64,000 nucleotides of DNA. Origin: Spirochaetaceae bacterium UBA6089 (GTDB lineage Bacteria; Spirochaetota; Spirochaetia; Treponematales; Rectinemataceae). The stretch lies in assembly GCA_002435985.1 (NCBI GenBank), contig DIXD01000099.1:1-64000 (forward strand). Reading direction: 5' to 3'. The notes under the pieces are model-generated. The model did no database searches. It was not told the origin of the DNA and saw only the letters and a program-made list of their open reading frames with translations. Position numbers and translations under genes: made by a program. Below are positions 24,984 through 34,416 of the stretch, piece after piece. Numbering within the stretch: position 1 is the stretch's first letter; each line of letters opens with the position of its first letter.

Positions 24984-26440
24984 TCATGCGATAAAATAGT
25001 CAAGCGACAACGTTCGTGATAATCTTCCTCTTTAAGCAGCTCAATATTCGCGCCCGTATATGTCAGCAGAGTGCGCATAATGGGAGAATCAGCCCTCACT
25101 AAAATGCCTTCGCCCTCCACCTCCAACACGCTGCGTCGGCCCTTTGTACAGCTGAACGTAACCATCACGGTGATATCGGCTCGCTTCTCGTACGCAGTTT
25201 GATACGCGCCTCCCAGCAGCTCGAGAAGCGCAAGCGAGAGCGGTACGAGACGATCCGGATCGAGTGGACAGTCGTCGACCGAGAATTTCAGGTGTACGGT
25301 CGATCCTACTATTTCGAGCGCCTCTTCTGCGGCATGGCAAAACTGCGCAAAAAAGTCTCGAGCACGTAAGCGATCAACCTCTTCCGAATGGTAGAGCGCC
25401 TCGTGGACAAGGGCAATACTCTTAATCTGCGCCTCGAGCTCTCTGAGCACCCTGCTCGATGCCTGCGCATCTATACCAGTCTGCAGATAGTCAGCCTGCT
25501 GCAGGTGAACCAGACTCGCCACGAGCTGCAGATTCGTCTTGACGCGGTGATGGATCTCACGCAAGAGCCGCTCCTTTGCGGCCAACGAATCTTCGAGGCT
25601 CTGCTGATAAAAATGCATTGCGCTCACGTCGTGCACCACGCCGATGGTCTGAGGCTTCTGCCCGACCACCTCAGAGAGCAGAGGAACGTCGAGCCCTCTC
25701 TCCCCATAGGCATTGACGAGACCATACAGAATATGCCCATCCTTATGGATGAGTCTTACTTCGAGCTCTCTCGTCATGCGTTGGCCGGACCTGCGCTCGT
25801 CGAACAATTTGGGAGGGGTGTCGGGGAATTTATTCGCTCGACGGATTTTCTCTACTACGATTTCGCGCGAGATATTCGGCTTGTCCTCCGGATGGATGAT
25901 GATGCTGAAATGCCTGCCGACCAATTCTGCAGGCTCGTAGCCCAACAGGGTGACCGATTCATTCAAATAAATGAAGTTGCTGTGTTCATCGAGTATGTAG
26001 ACAATGTCCGGCACGGACGAGAGAAGCGTTTGCACCTCATTATGAATGGCGCCGACGACTGTCCTAGAGGCGAGAATGGTATCCCTCGCGGCGCAGACTT
26101 GTCGCGCTGCGGCGTATACGGTGGTCGGAGAGGCGCGGAGCGGCAATATCCGCACGAGAGGGGAAGTCTCTATGGCTCTTCGGCATTCGCCTCGAGTTCC
26201 CAATACGACCAAGGCCAGCGGCACTTCCAAAAGCGAGTGAGCTTCCTCGGCATCGAGCAGTGTGGCCTCGGCGATTATACATTCAGAAGAGCCAGAGACC
26301 ACAGTCTTGTCCCTGTCGAAGAGCTCGACGACGGCTCCCCGTCTGGTCAAGAACCGCATACATGTTTCTCGCCTGTCCAGATCCGCCATGAGGAGTGCAA
26401 GAGATCTGACCGACGGTGCAGCGATGACTTCGGAAGCCAT
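24980..26440 (-). CDS. PAS sensor histidine kinase (HisKA_2 type) with degenerate ends
   Basis: 486-residue cytoplasmic protein with no membrane segment. Residues 12-115 resemble a response-regulator receiver fold, but the phospho-acceptor position reads CIIAEATLL instead of an Asp, so it would be a pseudo-receiver (inference). A PAS domain covers about 140-275 (VPDIVYILDEHSNFIYLNE). The HisKA_2 phosphorylation helix follows at 290-315 (LLREIHHRVKTNLQLVASLV), with His297/298. The ATP domain is weak: the N-box reads LALLELLGGAYQTAYE, lacking the Asn that binds Mg-ATP. No response regulator is adjacent. The start at 26440 is uncertain; upstream in-frame starts run into the divergent PHP gene. 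Confidence 0.75.
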   Translation of the reverse strand: MASEVIAAPSVRSLALLMADLDRRETCMRFLTRRGAVVELFDRDKTVVSGSSECIIAEATLLDAEEAHSLLEVPLALVVLGTRGECRRAIETSPLVRILPLRASPTTVYAAARQVCAARDTILASRTVVGAIHNEVQTLLSSVPDIVYILDEHSNFIYLNESVTLLGYEPAELVGRHFSIIIHPEDKPNISREIVVEKIRRANKFPDTPPKLFDERRSGQRMTRELEVRLIHKDGHILYGLVNAYGERGLDVPLLSEVVGQKPQTIGVVHDVSAMHFYQQSLEDSLAAKERLLREIHHRVKTNLQLVASLVHLQQADYLQTGIDAQASSRVLRELEAQIKSIALVHEALYHSEEVDRLRARDFFAQFCHAAEEALEIVGSTVHLKFSVDDCPLDPDRLVPLSLALLELLGGAYQTAYEKRADITVMVTFSCTKGRRSVLEVEGEGILVRADSPIMRTLLTYTGANIELLKEEDYHERCRLTILSHD

Positions 26441-26485
26441 TCCTTCATAGTAGAAAAGGGCTCCTGTTGCGTCAATACGCACCGA

Positions 26486-27367
26486 ATGATAGGATGGCCC
26501 GTGGCCTTTAGTTTTCACACCCACACGACATTCTGCGATGGCAAGGCAGACGCGGCGACCATGGCGGCCGCCGCCTTCGAGCACCACTACACGCATCTGG
26601 GATTTTCTGCCCATGCGCCGGTGCCGATCAAGACACGTTGGCATATGCCATGGGCAAAGGCAGAAGCCTATGTCGCAACGGTGCGCGCCCTTGGGCAGGA
26701 ATATGCTCGCCACGGCATGAAAATATTCTTAGGCCTCGAGACGGACTATGCACCTGGCATAACGATGCCGAATGAACCCGCGTATGATGTTTTCCACCTC
26801 GACTTCAGTATCGGCTCGGTCCACTACATCACGGCCCCGGGCGAAGCATTTTTTACGGTGGACGAACCCGAGGAACAATTTGCCCATAAGGTTCGCGCCT
26901 GGGCGCCGGATGGCGATTACACAAAAATCTGGAAGCGCTATTGGCAGTATATGGCCCAGATGATCGAGCGTGGAGGATTCGACATAATCGGGCATTTTGA
27001 TCTCGTAAAGAAGAACAATGCGGATGGACGCTGGTTCGACGAGGAGGACCCTCTCTACATCGATGCTGCCTTTCAAGCCGTAGATCTCGCAGCAGAAAAG
27101 GGGCTCATCGCAGAGATCAATACCGGCGGGCTTGCCCGCGGCAAACATCATGAGCCCTACCCATCGGCGCGCATCCTAAAGAGGATGCACGACAAGGGCC
27201 TAAGAATCACCATCGGGGATGATGCCCATGCCCCGCAGCACATCGGGAACTATCAGCGCATCGCGATCCATGCGGCACGAAATGCGGGTTTTACTTCGCT
27301 CTGGTACCTCGATGAGCCTGGCCTATGGAAAGAAATGTCTCTCGAACAGATCGAGAGGACGCCCTAG
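26486..27367 (+). CDS. PHP-domain phosphatase (histidinol-phosphatase, HisK type)
   Basis: Metal-dependent phosphatase of the PHP superfamily. The N-terminal metal motif is FSFHTHTTFCDGK (HxH...D), followed by LGFSAHAP, IFLGLETDY, IIGHFDLVKK and ITIGDDAHAP, which supply the other metal ligands. It is most like HisK-type histidinol-phosphatase, but no histidine genes are nearby, so another phosphoester is possible. ATG 26486 is used here; a GTG at 26501 has a better-spaced AGGA upstream. It is divergent from the sensor kinase gene and its stop overlaps that of the DksA-like gene by four bases. Confidence 0.8.
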   Translation: MIGWPVAFSFHTHTTFCDGKADAATMAAAAFEHHYTHLGFSAHAPVPIKTRWHMPWAKAEAYVATVRALGQEYARHGMKIFLGLETDYAPGITMPNEPAYDVFHLDFSIGSVHYITAPGEAFFTVDEPEEQFAHKVRAWAPDGDYTKIWKRYWQYMAQMIERGGFDIIGHFDLVKKNNADGRWFDEEDPLYIDAAFQAVDLAAEKGLIAEINTGGLARGKHHEPYPSARILKRMHDKGLRITIGDDAHAPQHIGNYQRIAIHAARNAGFTSLWYLDEPGLWKEMSLEQIERTP

Positions 27368-27720
27368 CGATTCTTGCGCTCGTCGCTCTTCTGGCACTCG
27401 ACGCAGAGCACCGCATAGGGAATAGCCTCGAGCCGTTCCTGGGGTATCTTCTTGCCGCATTTTGCACAGAGACCATAACGCCCTTGGTTGATGCGCAACA
27501 GTGCCGCTTCGATCGCACGATAGCGTTTAAGGTCCTGAGAGCTGAGAGCCTCTATCATAATCCTATCCACATCGTCGGATGCGATATCCGCCGAATCCTT
27601 AGGATCGGCCTCAGAGAGCACTGTTTTGAGCTGCTCGTTCGACTCAGCGATGGTATCCAAAATTTCCTGTCGCTGGGCGAGCAAGAGTTTCTGCATTTTT
27701 TCGATGAAGGCATTCTCCAT
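27364..27720 (-). CDS. DksA/TraR-type zinc finger protein
   Basis: 118-residue protein with an N-terminal coiled coil (about 5-65) and the C-terminal four-Cys zinc finger CAKCGKKIP...CVECQKS. The coiled-coil tip has the acidic stretch EADPKDSADIASDD. This is the arrangement of DksA, which enters the secondary channel of RNA polymerase to adjust initiation, often with ppGpp. The ATG at 27720 has AGGGGAGAG directly upstream; an earlier in-frame ATG adds six residues. Whether it acts as a true DksA cannot be judged from sequence. Confidence 0.85.
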   Translation of the reverse strand: MENAFIEKMQKLLLAQRQEILDTIAESNEQLKTVLSEADPKDSADIASDDVDRIMIEALSSQDLKRYRAIEAALLRINQGRYGLCAKCGKKIPQERLEAIPYAVLCVECQKSDERKNR

Positions 27721-27831
27721 CTCTCTCCCCCTCATCAAGCGCTGGCATCCAGCAGCTTACAATGGATGGGCACAATGCATCACATTGTCAAAAATGTCAA
27801 GATAGGCGGCGAGAGGTCACTCCTCGTCATG

Positions 27832-27860
27832 TTGACATTCGATGCATTGGCCCATACTAT
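27832..27860 (+). promoter_or_regulatory. Promoter of infA
   Basis: TTGACA, 17 bases, TACTAT. A strong sigma70-type match with the ideal spacer, giving a leader of about 80 bases before the infA GTG. Confidence 0.7.
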
Positions 27861-27947
27861 TCCAGCAGGGTATAGGGTGCAAGAGAGGGCTCCTCTGCCT
27901 TGTGGGCTGGTCAACATTCAGTCATTGCTGTAAATGTAGGAGTTTTT

Positions 27948-28166
27948 GTGGCTAAAGAAGAAGCGATCGAAGTGGAGGGCATAGTCCGAGAGGCTCTTCC
28001 CAACACGATGTTCCGTGTCGAGTTGGCGAATGGACACATTATTCTTGCCCATCTTTCGGGCAAGATGCGCAAGCACTATATTCGGATTGTCCCAGGCGAT
28101 AAAGTAAAAGTCGGTCTTTCTCCCTATGATCTGAACCGAGGGCGAATTATTTACCGCGAGAAATAA
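27948..28166 (+). CDS. infA: Translation initiation factor IF-1
   Basis: 72-residue OB-fold protein that binds the A site of the 30S subunit during initiation. The sequence [20 protein letters not shown] and later [19 protein letters not shown] are near consensus. The start is a GTG with TAGGAG seven bases upstream, fixed by the universal IF-1 length. It is a single gene here, not inside a ribosomal protein operon, and has its own promoter. It converges with the Smr gene, with two bases between the stops. Confidence 0.97.
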   Translation: MAKEEAIEVEGIVREALPNTMFRVELANGHIILAHLSGKMRKHYIRIVPGDKVKVGLSPYDLNRGRIIYREK

Positions 28167-28168
28167 GC

Positions 28169-28693
28169 TCACCGGATACGAACCCACGTGGCTCCTCTCC
28201 CGCCATGCCGTCCATCCGCAAAGCCGAATTCCCCTGCATGTGGGTTGTGTTCGAGCTCTTCCCTCACGACATGCACCAACACCTGTTCCTCACGTGAATG
28301 ATTTCCCTTCCCGTGTATGATACTCACCTTCTCCAACCCCTGGGCGACACAGCGGTCTATGAAAGCTTGCAGGGCTTGGCGTGCTTCCACTTCGTGCAAG
28401 CCGTGAAGATCGAGCTCGGCCTGCGGCAACATGTGTTTGAATCGCGTATTCGCCGCGATCGTCGTCGCCTTGTCCTGATCGAAGGCCTGTTCTATTGACG
28501 TGTCTTTGTCGGTTGTCCCGTGCTCGTCGAGCCACTGCTCCAATTTCTGCCGCAAAGCTTCAGAATTGTTCCGGGATTCATCCCTCTGGAGATCGCTCTG
28601 GGGATCTCCCTTCGGGATTCTCTTCGACGTCGAAGGCTTTTTGGGGGAAGACTGCTGTTCTTCCCACTGCCGGTAAATCTTGCCAAAATCCAT
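28169..28693 (-). CDS. Smr-domain protein
   Basis: 174 residues. The first 85 are charged and low in complexity (Ser, Asp, Gln, Arg). The C-terminal Smr domain has the two signature blocks LDLHGLHEVEARQAL near residue 92 and IIHGKGNHSREEQVL near residue 125. Smr domains act as nicking or RNA endonucleases; stand-alone bacterial ones include proteins that cut mRNA on stalled or collided ribosomes. The start is not fixed; 28693 (MDFGKIYRQW) is the best guess and 28708 an alternative. Confidence 0.8.
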   Translation of the reverse strand: MDFGKIYRQWEEQQSSPKKPSTSKRIPKGDPQSDLQRDESRNNSEALRQKLEQWLDEHGTTDKDTSIEQAFDQDKATTIAANTRFKHMLPQAELDLHGLHEVEARQALQAFIDRCVAQGLEKVSIIHGKGNHSREEQVLVHVVREELEHNPHAGEFGFADGRHGGRGATWVRIR

Positions 28694-28823
28694 ACTGCAC
28701 GAATACATACCACAAAATTCGATTCTTTTCACGGGGGAAGGGAAAAGATGAGCCTGGGTCCAACCACCGCCCCTTCTTGTTCTGGCGCCCATCGGCAGCT
28801 ATCATACAGTGTAAGGATTATCC

Positions 28824-30104
28824 ATGATTTCCAAACGCCGATATCACCCGACGAACTTCAAGTTTTTCACATGGCTACTGCGGTACACCTACGGCCTCTG
28901 GCTCAGGTGGGTATACCGGATCACCGGCATCAATGTCGAGCTGTTCAGGACAGTCAAGCCCCCTTTTATTCTGGTCGGCAACCACACGACCCTGCTCGAC
29001 CCTTTCATCGCCAATGCATTTGTGCCCTTTCCTATCCATTGGGTGGCGAGCGACGGCAATATGCGAAATCCGATCATGCGCTTTCTGCTCTTGAAGCTGG
29101 TCGGCTGCATACCCAAATCGAAGGCGATTCCGGATATCGAGACCGTCAGCTGGATCGTCGATATCATTCGCCGCAAGCATGGGGTTGTCGGGATGTATCC
29201 CGAGGGACAGAGTTCATGGACGGGCACACAGTTTCCGGCCTTTTTCTCGAGCGCAAAGCTCCTGCGCCTCTTGCGCGTACCCGTCGTGTTGGCAAAGACG
29301 AACGGCGGCTATCTCACAAAGCCAAGGTGGTCGCATGTGCGCCGCCTCGGAAAGGTCGAAATCACCTTTTCCGTATTGTTCACCCCCGAACAGCTGCACA
29401 AGGTCTCTCTCTCGGAGATAGACGGCGCGCTCAACAACGCGCTTTCGTATGACGATACGGCATGGAGCAGGGAGAGGGGCATTCAGTATAAGAGTCTACA
29501 TGGAGCGGAGAACCTCGAGCTTGCGCTCTATATCTGCCCCAGCTGTGCCGGCAAAGCGACGATGCACAGCGCAGGAAATACCTTTACGTGCGACCACTGC
29601 GGCTTTTCCGTCGAATATCGGCCGGACGGAGGATTCTCTCTACGCTCGAAAGGGGATCGGCGTGGGTATGTTCCCCCCTTCGATGAAGCGCCTTTCCTCG
29701 ACTCCATCGTGCTCTGGAACAGTGCCCAGAGCAGATTCCTCGCACAGGAGCTCTCGGAATGGAAGGATGGGGCACATGCGGGGCCGATCTTCTCCGACGA
29801 ACCGGTCAAACTGAAACGCGGCAAGCGCATCGACTCCATGAACACGATGCTGAAAGGGCGGATCGAGCTCTACGCCGACCGGCTCGAATTCCACGACAGT
29901 CGGGACGTCGCGCTCGAGCCGGTGATCTTCTCTCTCGAGAATGTCGAGGCGGAAGGCGTGCTCAAATGGAATTTCTTCGAATTCTACCAAGGGATGAATG
30001 TCTACCGCGTTGTCTTTACAAATCCGAAGGCGTCGGGCAGAAAGTATGCCGACGCCATAGGGCTTCTCCGGAACATCTCCGCCGATCATTTGCCTGGGCG
30101 ATAG
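28824..30104 (+). CDS. PlsC-family acyltransferase with zinc ribbon and extra C-terminal domain
   Basis: 426-residue protein. The N-terminal 200 residues are a lysophosphatidic-acid-type acyltransferase with motif NHTTLLDPF (HX4D) near residue 53 and GMYPEGQSSW (EG motif) near residue 130. After it comes a four-Cys zinc ribbon, CPSCAGKA...CDHCGFS, near residues 237-257, then about 165 residues with no clear family. Ordinary PlsC proteins stop at about 240 residues. It would act at the inner membrane on lipid precursors. AAGGA precedes the ATG. Its last 19 bases overlap the convergent gltS gene. Confidence 0.82.
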   Translation: MISKRRYHPTNFKFFTWLLRYTYGLWLRWVYRITGINVELFRTVKPPFILVGNHTTLLDPFIANAFVPFPIHWVASDGNMRNPIMRFLLLKLVGCIPKSKAIPDIETVSWIVDIIRRKHGVVGMYPEGQSSWTGTQFPAFFSSAKLLRLLRVPVVLAKTNGGYLTKPRWSHVRRLGKVEITFSVLFTPEQLHKVSLSEIDGALNNALSYDDTAWSRERGIQYKSLHGAENLELALYICPSCAGKATMHSAGNTFTCDHCGFSVEYRPDGGFSLRSKGDRRGYVPPFDEAPFLDSIVLWNSAQSRFLAQELSEWKDGAHAGPIFSDEPVKLKRGKRIDSMNTMLKGRIELYADRLEFHDSRDVALEPVIFSLENVEAEGVLKWNFFEFYQGMNVYRVVFTNPKASGRKYADAIGLLRNISADHLPGR

Positions 30105-31501
30105 AAGTTATCTCCCGGCAAGGCAAAACGGCGCTTTCGTGCCAGAATCCAGTAGACGACAACGACGAAGATCAAATAGCCTAGAGCAATTGCGAAAAAT
30201 ATCCAGTACGGAACCATGGAGCCGCTCGTATATGCGTTTGCCGGCAGGTTGATCGCCAGAATAAATGGAATGGCCAGCACAAAGGTAAGCCCTGCCGACA
30301 GCATATAATCCGAGGTAACCTTCGTTCTGAATTCAGGATCCATCACTCTCAACAGCGCAAGGCCAGAGGAGAGCGTCCCCGTGGAAACGCCATAGATCAT
30401 GAGCATGCGCTCGAAGCGGAAGTCGCGAAAAATCCTCGAACTCACCCACGGAATCGTGTAGTACACCATAAAGCCACACAGCGTCGACATGAGGAGGATG
30501 GGGAACCAGTATTTTCCCACAAACACGAGGGATATGGCTGCAATCGCCCCTGCGACCATGTAATCGACCGACATGCCCGAAATCCTCGTCAGCGCATCGT
30601 CATCGAGCACATAGCCGATTCGGAGCAGGTCCATAATCTTCCGGACGACAATGGCTAACATTGCGGAGAAAATGAAATTGATACCCCACAGGTTCGTTGC
30701 AAGTTCGGCGCCAGCCTTGCCCGCAAAGCCGAGCAAAAACGACACTCCCTTCAAAAACAGAAAGCTCAACAAATATACGAACACCACCATCGCCGTATGA
30801 AAGCTGAAAGAGTCGATTGCCTCGGAGTCGGTGGTGAGGCGGTCGCCCACATTTTTTTCGTTTCCCCGAGGCACGATGCCGGTCAAGAGCGCCTTGTCCT
30901 TCATGATGGAGAGCTGTTCAGGCTTCATCCAGCCCTTGCGCACACCTTTATGCATCAACAGTATGCCTCCGAAACAGGCCCAGAGATACCCGAGAGCCGC
31001 AAAGGTCAAGCCCACGCTTGCTCCGCCCTCGAACCCCATCGACTCCCAGCCCTTGCCGATCGCATATGCCTGTCCAGGCCCCAAGGCGAACCCCAAAGGG
31101 AGGTGGAGGCCGAAGGCCGGATGGATTTTAGGCAGAAAAAGCAGAGTGAGCAGAAGCCCCAAAATGGCCTGCGACGCATATCCTAAGAGTATCAGCGCCG
31201 ACATGCCGAGCACACTGCCGTTGGACCGTGACCCCTTGATTTTAGGAGGTGAGGACCTGAGCGACATGCTTATGAAGGAGATGTTCAATAGATGATAGAC
31301 GAGGTCTCCAAGTCTGTTCGTACCATACCCCAGCGTCGGCATCAGATAATTGTACACAGGGAGAAGCAGAAAACCGGCAGTCAGTGCATTGGGAACAAGA
31401 TATTTCTGAAAAAAAGGAATTTTCGACCGCAGAAATGTCGCAAGGACAAGAGCGACGGAGATAAGTCCTGCGTCGATGACAATGTTCCAGCTGAAATCCA
31501 T
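30086..31501 (-). CDS. gltS: Sodium/glutamate symporter (GltS family)
   Basis: 471-residue inner-membrane carrier with about 10-12 helices in two inverted halves. GltS-type blocks include LGFALGPGQAYAIGK (a glycine-rich re-entrant loop region) and FEGGASVGLTFAALGYLWAC. It would import glutamate or a related acid with Na+. The start at 31501 has AAGGAGG, and a good promoter lies at 31521-31549. It converges with the acyltransferase gene and overlaps its end by 19 bases. Confidence 0.85.
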   Translation of the reverse strand: MDFSWNIVIDAGLISVALVLATFLRSKIPFFQKYLVPNALTAGFLLLPVYNYLMPTLGYGTNRLGDLVYHLLNISFISMSLRSSPPKIKGSRSNGSVLGMSALILLGYASQAILGLLLTLLFLPKIHPAFGLHLPLGFALGPGQAYAIGKGWESMGFEGGASVGLTFAALGYLWACFGGILLMHKGVRKGWMKPEQLSIMKDKALLTGIVPRGNEKNVGDRLTTDSEAIDSFSFHTAMVVFVYLLSFLFLKGVSFLLGFAGKAGAELATNLWGINFIFSAMLAIVVRKIMDLLRIGYVLDDDALTRISGMSVDYMVAGAIAAISLVFVGKYWFPILLMSTLCGFMVYYTIPWVSSRIFRDFRFERMLMIYGVSTGTLSSGLALLRVMDPEFRTKVTSDYMLSAGLTFVLAIPFILAINLPANAYTSGSMVPYWIFFAIALGYLIFVVVVYWILARKRRFALPGDNFYRPGK

Positions 31502-31520
31502 GGGGGCCTCCTTGACACGC

Positions 31521-31549
31521 AGTGTAAAATTTTTTGTATGAGTGTGCAA
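31521..31549 (-). promoter_or_regulatory. Promoter of gltS
   Basis: On the minus strand: TTGCAC, 17 bases, TACACT, ending about 20 bases before the gltS start codon. Good spacing and near-consensus hexamers. Confidence 0.65.
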
Positions 31550-31672
31550 CGGGGAGCAAAAAAATGCATAACCGTGATATCGCCAAGCCGGCGCTCAAAC
31601 AGATACGGAGCACAAAGGGGGCGCCAATCGTCCTCCCGGACCTTGCCCGAGACTTTTAAGGCCTTATGAAAA

Positions 31673-32581
31673 CTATGGCGCCGAGAAGCCGCCCCCGACA
31701 AAGGTGTCGATGATGAACCGCGCTATGCTCCCTTTCATCGGCAGCTCAGGCAAGGTGTCGGCTGTATACCAATCGAGGTGATCGATTTCTCGCCCGTCGG
31801 GACGCGCGTCGCCACTCTCCCATTCGGCGAGGAAGCCGAGCATGAGGGAGTCAGGGAAGGGCCAGGGCTGTGAGCGCAGGTATCGGAGATTTTTCACCTC
31901 AATTCCCGCCTCTTCGCGGATCTCGCGCACTGCCGCCTCTTCAAGTGTCTCGCCTATCTCGACAAAACCGGCAATAAGGCTGTGGCGATTGCCGGGAAAA
32001 CGCACATTGTGTTCCAAGAGTATTGCATTCCCTTTTCGCACCAACACGATGACCGCAGGCGACATGCGGGGGAAAAAGGTCCTCCTGCAACGGGGACAAA
32101 AGCGGGCACCATGCGCGTGTTCGTCGAGCGGTTCTCGGAAATCCTCGTTGCCGTTGGCATCGACGAGACGCCCCCCACACGCGCCGCAGAAGCGCGACAC
32201 CTCGGTCCAGTGAGCGTGCGCCTTGGCGAGAAGGGCAAAACGCCCAAGCTGCGAAGAAAAATCGGAGGCGAGAGCACGCACGGGAAAATGCACAGCATGC
32301 TCGAGACCAGCTGCCTTGATAAAACCTTCCTCCCCGTCACCGAGAAGGACAGCACCATAGAGAACGTTCTGAAAGGTAAATGCCGAATATGAATAACCCA
32401 ATGGCGAGTCGCCGAACAATGCAAGAGGAATCCCTGAGGCCGGCCAAGAAATAAGCTCCGGCTCGATAGTCGACAGCAGTGCACCGTCCACCACCTTGGA
32501 ATGCAGCACCTCAGCAAGCTGGGGAGGAATAAGACAATCCTGCCCTTGAAAGACCGCAAATCGCTGAGGATCGAGGATCAT
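31673..32581 (-). CDS. nudC: NADH pyrophosphatase / RNA decapping hydrolase NudC
   Basis: Nudix hydrolase that splits NAD(H) into NMN(H) and AMP and can remove NAD caps from RNA. The zinc ribbon is CGACGG...[11 protein letters not shown] in the middle. The Nudix box [20 protein letters not shown], followed by AGIEV, is complete with its catalytic Glu residues, and the NudC-specific [14 protein letters not shown] follows. 302 residues is slightly longer than E. coli NudC. The ATG overlaps the stop of the UPRT-like gene (ATGA), so the two are coupled. Confidence 0.93.
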   Translation of the reverse strand: MILDPQRFAVFQGQDCLIPPQLAEVLHSKVVDGALLSTIEPELISWPASGIPLALFGDSPLGYSYSAFTFQNVLYGAVLLGDGEEGFIKAAGLEHAVHFPVRALASDFSSQLGRFALLAKAHAHWTEVSRFCGACGGRLVDANGNEDFREPLDEHAHGARFCPRCRRTFFPRMSPAVIVLVRKGNAILLEHNVRFPGNRHSLIAGFVEIGETLEEAAVREIREEAGIEVKNLRYLRSQPWPFPDSLMLGFLAEWESGDARPDGREIDHLDWYTADTLPELPMKGSIARFIIDTFVGGGFSAP

Positions 32582-33666
32582 TGTCGGTGCCTGAGTACTG
32601 TCTCTTCGATGATGCGGAGCTGGGAGCGGTACAGCCCCGTAATGTTCGTACCGTAATCGGCCACGAGCCGCAGCATGTCCCTTGGATGCTCGTCCTCGTC
32701 CCTGCCATTGATGCGGTCGCCGGCATCGCCAAGGCCCGGCATGATATAGGCGCGCTCGTTGAGACTCGGGTCCATCCACAGCGTGTAAATCGTTATATTG
32801 TCGATGGCCCGGACGACGCGAAGGCTTCCCTTGAGCGCGCTTATCACGTTGAAAAACTTGACGGAGGCTGGCATTATGCCCTGCTCGAGCAGATATTTGA
32901 CGACCGTCACAAGCGAGCCGCCCGTTGCGTTCATGGGATCGGCAAATAGCAGATGCTTGCCATCGAGCTGCTCCAAATCAAAGTAGGAGTGATCCAGATC
33001 CAGCACATACTCCATCGTCGTCTCGCTCTTCGTGTCGTCGCGCTTTATCTTGAACAGCGCAAAGGGAGTAAGATAGCCCGACGAGGAGTACTCCTGAATC
33101 TCTTTCGAGAGGATCATCGAGGGCAGAAGCGCACCCCTCAGCATGACGCACATCACGGTATCGCGGACAGCCTCGTCCACGTTTGGAATCTTATGAACCG
33201 CAAAGTTCTGCACGGGAGTCACGACCGGAGTCTGCACGATGAGATAATTTTTGTTCGTTTTCTCCAAGCCGCCGAAGCCGAGCGTGAAAAGAAGCTCGAA
33301 GGCGCGCTGAATATAATAGACAAACTCCTGGCGGCCGGTATTCACATCGCGCAGCTTGGCTATAAGGCGCGAGGCCTCGCCGTGAGTCTCCTGGGGAGAG
33401 ACGAAGGAGTAGACCTGGATGCGCGGCTCGGCAGCGCATATCTCCTGCATAAGCAAGCCCATCCGATTATAGAGGTCGATGAGTACCTCTTCCTCGTGGT
33501 GCTTCTGCGAAGCCGATGCGCTGGTCGCCAGAATGTCGAACGACACCATCGCCTGTCGGTAAAGGCCGTCCATCCGCGAAAGGTATTCGAGATCGCTTGC
33601 CGTAAGATACCCGTCGAGGTCTTCAGCCTTTAGAATAACCTTGCCCACGCCCTGCTCCAATCGCAT
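32578..33666 (-). CDS. Uracil phosphoribosyltransferase-like protein with long N-terminal extension
   Basis: The C-terminal 210 residues match uracil phosphoribosyltransferase, which makes UMP from uracil and PRPP. The PRPP loop is [18 protein letters not shown] and the uracil-binding end block is [12 protein letters not shown]. The first 150 residues are an added, mostly helical region with no family I recognise. Usual UPRT is about 210 residues; this is 362. The start at 33666 fits just after pduL (28 bases). It overlaps nudC by four bases, which links base salvage and NAD turnover in one transcript. Confidence 0.8.
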   Translation of the reverse strand: MRLEQGVGKVILKAEDLDGYLTASDLEYLSRMDGLYRQAMVSFDILATSASASQKHHEEEVLIDLYNRMGLLMQEICAAEPRIQVYSFVSPQETHGEASRLIAKLRDVNTGRQEFVYYIQRAFELLFTLGFGGLEKTNKNYLIVQTPVVTPVQNFAVHKIPNVDEAVRDTVMCVMLRGALLPSMILSKEIQEYSSSGYLTPFALFKIKRDDTKSETTMEYVLDLDHSYFDLEQLDGKHLLFADPMNATGGSLVTVVKYLLEQGIMPASVKFFNVISALKGSLRVVRAIDNITIYTLWMDPSLNERAYIMPGLGDAGDRINGRDEDEHPRDMLRLVADYGTNITGLYRSQLRIIEETVLRHRQ

Positions 33667-33694
33667 GCTGCTTCTCGGCGACCGGCCTATCGAT

Positions 33695-34276
33695 TCAAAG
33701 CTGCACAATTTCGCCCAATACGCCACTCGAAATACCCGCCGCATTGCCCTCGTCGAAGTCTAGATGGCACTCGAGCGCATATGTAGGGTTTACTCGGCAG
33801 ATCACATTCAAGAATATCACAGCGCGCTCCGCCCCGACCCTCAGCGCAACGAGTTGCTTATCGACGACACCATAGCGCTTCGCGGTCTCCGGATCGAAGT
33901 GGATGTGGCGCATCGCAATGATGAGGCCGCGTTCCTTTTTGATCGAACCCTTGAGGCCGATGACCTCAAAGGGGAAGCTGCCTTCGAGTTGGCCAGATTC
34001 GCGCACCGGGCAGCCTGGCACACCGAGCTTGAACACATCGCTGGCGAGAATTTCACACTGAGTCTCTTTGCGTTCCGGACCGAGAATACGCACACCATCC
34101 AGCTGACCTTTTGGTCCTTTAATGATCAGAGTTTCCGCACAAGCGAACTGACCCGGCTGAATGAGGTCCTTAGTCTTCGTTAGTTGGTAGCCCTTTCCGA
34201 AGAGCGTCTCGAGATCATCGCGCGACAGGTGAATATGGCGGTTGGAAAGATTCACGAGTACCTTGGTTTCGAGCAT
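33695..34276 (-). CDS. pduL: Phosphate propanoyltransferase (PduL)
   Basis: Swaps phosphate and CoA on short acyl groups, typically propionyl-CoA to propionyl phosphate. The protein begins [20 protein letters not shown] with the zinc-binding NRHIHLS motif, and the second domain has [13 protein letters not shown], the matching metal motif. 193 residues, and no encapsulation peptide of the microcompartment type is visible at the N-terminus, so it is probably a housekeeping form. AGGAGG precedes the ATG. It heads the operon with the UPRT-like gene and nudC. With the methylmalonyl-CoA decarboxylase at 60-63 kb it could serve propionate formation (inference). Confidence 0.9.
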   Translation of the reverse strand: MLETKVLVNLSNRHIHLSRDDLETLFGKGYQLTKTKDLIQPGQFACAETLIIKGPKGQLDGVRILGPERKETQCEILASDVFKLGVPGCPVRESGQLEGSFPFEVIGLKGSIKKERGLIIAMRHIHFDPETAKRYGVVDKQLVALRVGAERAVIFLNVICRVNPTYALECHLDFDEGNAAGISSGVLGEIVQL

Positions 34277-34416
34277 TATGTCCTCCTGGCATGCACACAT
34301 ACAAAAAAATGCTTATTTGAAATATGGTGTCTTTTCGGCAGAGTATTTCCTGCCGCAGAAGTATACTAGCGTAGAAAGGCTTTTATCGCAAGGAGAAAAT
34401 ATCGTCACGCAACACG

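Noticed and set aside
25388..26485. Long open frame ahead of the PHP phosphatase, on the strand opposite the sensor kinase
   Set aside because: The kinase strand shows clear PAS and HisKA_2 motifs. The PHP protein has its own start near 26486, and the upstream translation has no recognisable domain.
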